This document shows positions 62,900-64,000 of a stretch of DNA of 64,000 nt, piece after piece. Under the pieces are notes generated by a model that worked only from the letters and a program-made list of their open reading frames with translations, did not search any database and had not been told where the DNA came from. A program made the translations under genes and the position numbers. The DNA comes from Variovorax fucosicus. Lineage in GTDB: Bacteria > Pseudomonadota > Gammaproteobacteria > Burkholderiales > Burkholderiaceae_C. The stretch lies in assembly GCF_030316825.1 (NCBI RefSeq), contig NZ_JASZYU010000001.1:372001-436000 (forward strand), given 5' to 3'. Numbering within the stretch: position 1 is the first letter of the stretch; the number at the start of each line of letters is the position of its first letter.

Positions 62900-64000
62900 T
62901 CAGCCCAGTTGCACCGCAGTCTTGACCGGCAGCGGCTTCAATGCGGCTTCCAGACTTGCCTGCAACGGCCCGGCCAGCGCGCCGGCCGCGACAGCGTCGA
63001 TCAGCACCCGCACGCCCTGGTGTTCGTCGGCCACGACGCGCGGGCGTGCGGCCGGCGGGATGCCAAGTTCGTCGCAGCCTTGCGCCACCAGCGCAGTGGC
63101 CACCTGGCCGGCGGCCAGCGCCCGCAGTTCGGGCTTGTAGATCTTGCCGACGTTCGTCATCGGCATGTGCTCGATCACGGTGACCGACTTCGGCCGGGCC
63201 GGTGCCTCGTCGACACGGCCGGCCGTGAACGCGCGCAGTTCCTCCTCGGTCACCTCGGCGCCAGGCACCAGTGTCGCGAACGCCACCGGCAGCTCACCCG
63301 CGTAGGCGTCGGGCGCGCCGACCGCGGCGCAGAGCTGCACGGCAGGGTGCGCACCGAGCGCATCCTCGATGGTCTTGGGGTCGATGTTGTGGCCGCTGCG
63401 GATGATCAGATCCTTGGAGCGGCCCGTGAGGTTCAGCCTCCCTTCGCCGTCGATCCAGCCAAGGTCGCCGGTCGCGAGCCAGCCGTCGGCCGTGAACGCC
63501 TTGGCCGTATCGCCGGCATCCAGAAAACCCGAGAACACGTTGGGCGACTTGAACAGCACCATGCCGTGCTCGCCTGGCGGCTGCTCGCGGTCGCTGGCGC
63601 CGCCGTGGTCGTCGAGCGCCACGATGCGCATCTGCGAATAGGGCAGCGGGAAGCCGACACAGCCGGCCGGCCCTTTCACACCCGGCGGCGTGACGGTCGA
63701 AATCCCGGCCATCTCGGTCATGCCAAGGCTCTCGTGCACATGCAGGCCGAACAGGCGCTCGAAACGCGCCGCAAGCTCGGGCGCAAGCACGGCAGCCCCG
63801 GTGCGGCAGTACTTGATGGAAGAAATGTCGGCGCCGGCCAGCGGCACGTTGGCCAGCGCCGCCAGCACGGTGGGAACGGCCGACAGCGAGGTCGGCCGGA
63901 ATTTTTCGACCAGCCGCCAGTAGTTGGCGACCACCGCCTTGCTCCGCAGCAGCGCCGTGGTCGGCATGATGGTTTCGACACCCGCCGACAGGGCCGCCAG
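62900..64000 (-). CDS. Acyl-CoA synthetase (AMP-forming), 5' end outside the window
   Basis: The C-terminal 366 residues are present; the reading frame stays open to the right edge, so the start and the ATP loop lie beyond it. Visible motifs: VHESLGMTEMAGISTVTPP (A5), GWLATGDLGWIDGEGRLNLTGRSKDLIIRSGHNIDPKTIE (A7-A8) and VIEHMPMTNVGKIYKPELR, the C-terminal lysine motif. A long tail after that motif (about 60 residues) is unusual. Likely a fatty or carboxylic acid activating enzyme; substrate unknown. Confidence 0.85.
   Translation of the reverse strand: MAALSAGVETIMPTTALLRSKAVVANYWRLVEKFRPTSLSAVPTVLAALANVPLAGADISSIKYCRTGAAVLAPELAARFERLFGLHVHESLGMTEMAGISTVTPPGVKGPAGCVGFPLPYSQMRIVALDDHGGASDREQPPGEHGMVLFKSPNVFSGFLDAGDTAKAFTADGWLATGDLGWIDGEGRLNLTGRSKDLIIRSGHNIDPKTIEDALGAHPAVQLCAAVGAPDAYAGELPVAFATLVPGAEVTEEELRAFTAGRVDEAPARPKSVTVIEHMPMTNVGKIYKPELRALAAGQVATALVAQGCDELGIPPAARPRVVADEHQGVRVLIDAVAAGALAGPLQASLEAALKPLPVKTAVQLG

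Overview
The window looks like 64 kb of chromosome from a GC-rich betaproteobacterium of the order Burkholderiales, most like a Variovorax-type member of the Comamonadaceae. This is inferred from three things: several Bug/TctC periplasmic receptors without their own permeases, a complete aerobic benzoyl-CoA (box) cluster with a BoxR regulator, and dispersed intergenic repeats. I see no rRNA, tRNA, CRISPR array, transposase or phage gene.

Left part (1-24 kb): small-acid catabolism. A DapA-family aldolase with a FadR-type GntR regulator comes first. Three modules of the same plan follow: a LysR gene divergent from an operon that carries carbon-carbon lyases and ends with a Bug solute receptor. 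Module 1 is a CaiB CoA-transferase, an HMG-CoA-lyase-like enzyme, a VOC protein and Bug. Module 2 is a MaoC-type hydratase, an acyl-CoA dehydrogenase, a CaiB CoA-transferase, a CitE-type lyase and Bug, which resembles the itaconate/mesaconate degradation operon of Pseudomonas. Module 3 alternates two RraA-type aldolases with two Bug receptors. Then come a class V aminotransferase with its own LysR, an orphan amino-acid-type receptor, and an acetolactate synthase large subunit divergent from an Lrp-type regulator.

Middle (24-47.7 kb): aromatic and acyl-CoA catabolism. A TetR regulator and a Rieske oxygenase alpha subunit, a Crp/Fnr regulator, a hydroxyacyl-CoA dehydrogenase and a feruloyl-CoA-synthase-like ligase precede the box cluster. 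On the minus strand lie boxR, boxC, boxB, boxA and a thioesterase. On the plus strand lie a DUF4863 protein, a boxD-type aldehyde dehydrogenase, benzoate-CoA ligase, an alpha/beta hydrolase and a complete Liv-type ABC transporter. Together they would import an aromatic acid, activate it, epoxidise and open the ring, and oxidise the semialdehyde. Operator-like TGCA-N6-TGCA/T sites sit at both box promoters. A beta-keto acid cleavage enzyme with another Liv-type receptor follows.

Right part (47.8-64 kb): mostly housekeeping: NhaR-like LysR, Bax-inhibitor-1 protein, Rrf2 regulator, CNNM/CorC-type membrane protein, ApaH, DEAD-box helicase, zinc metallopeptidase, dCTP deaminase, guanine deaminase, a glycosyltransferase/acyltransferase pair and a truncated acyl-CoA ligase. 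Embedded here (50.6-53.9 kb) is the most unusual locus: a tight three-gene operon of a zinc-ribbon pseudokinase, a von Willebrand A protein and a divergent adenylosuccinate-synthetase-like enzyme, whose joint role I do not recognise.

Two dispersed repeat families occupy intergenic sites. One is a hairpin repeat found directly after a stop codon inside two catabolic operons, with compensatory base changes between copies. The other is a 46-base core held in variable inverted-repeat arms at three loci.
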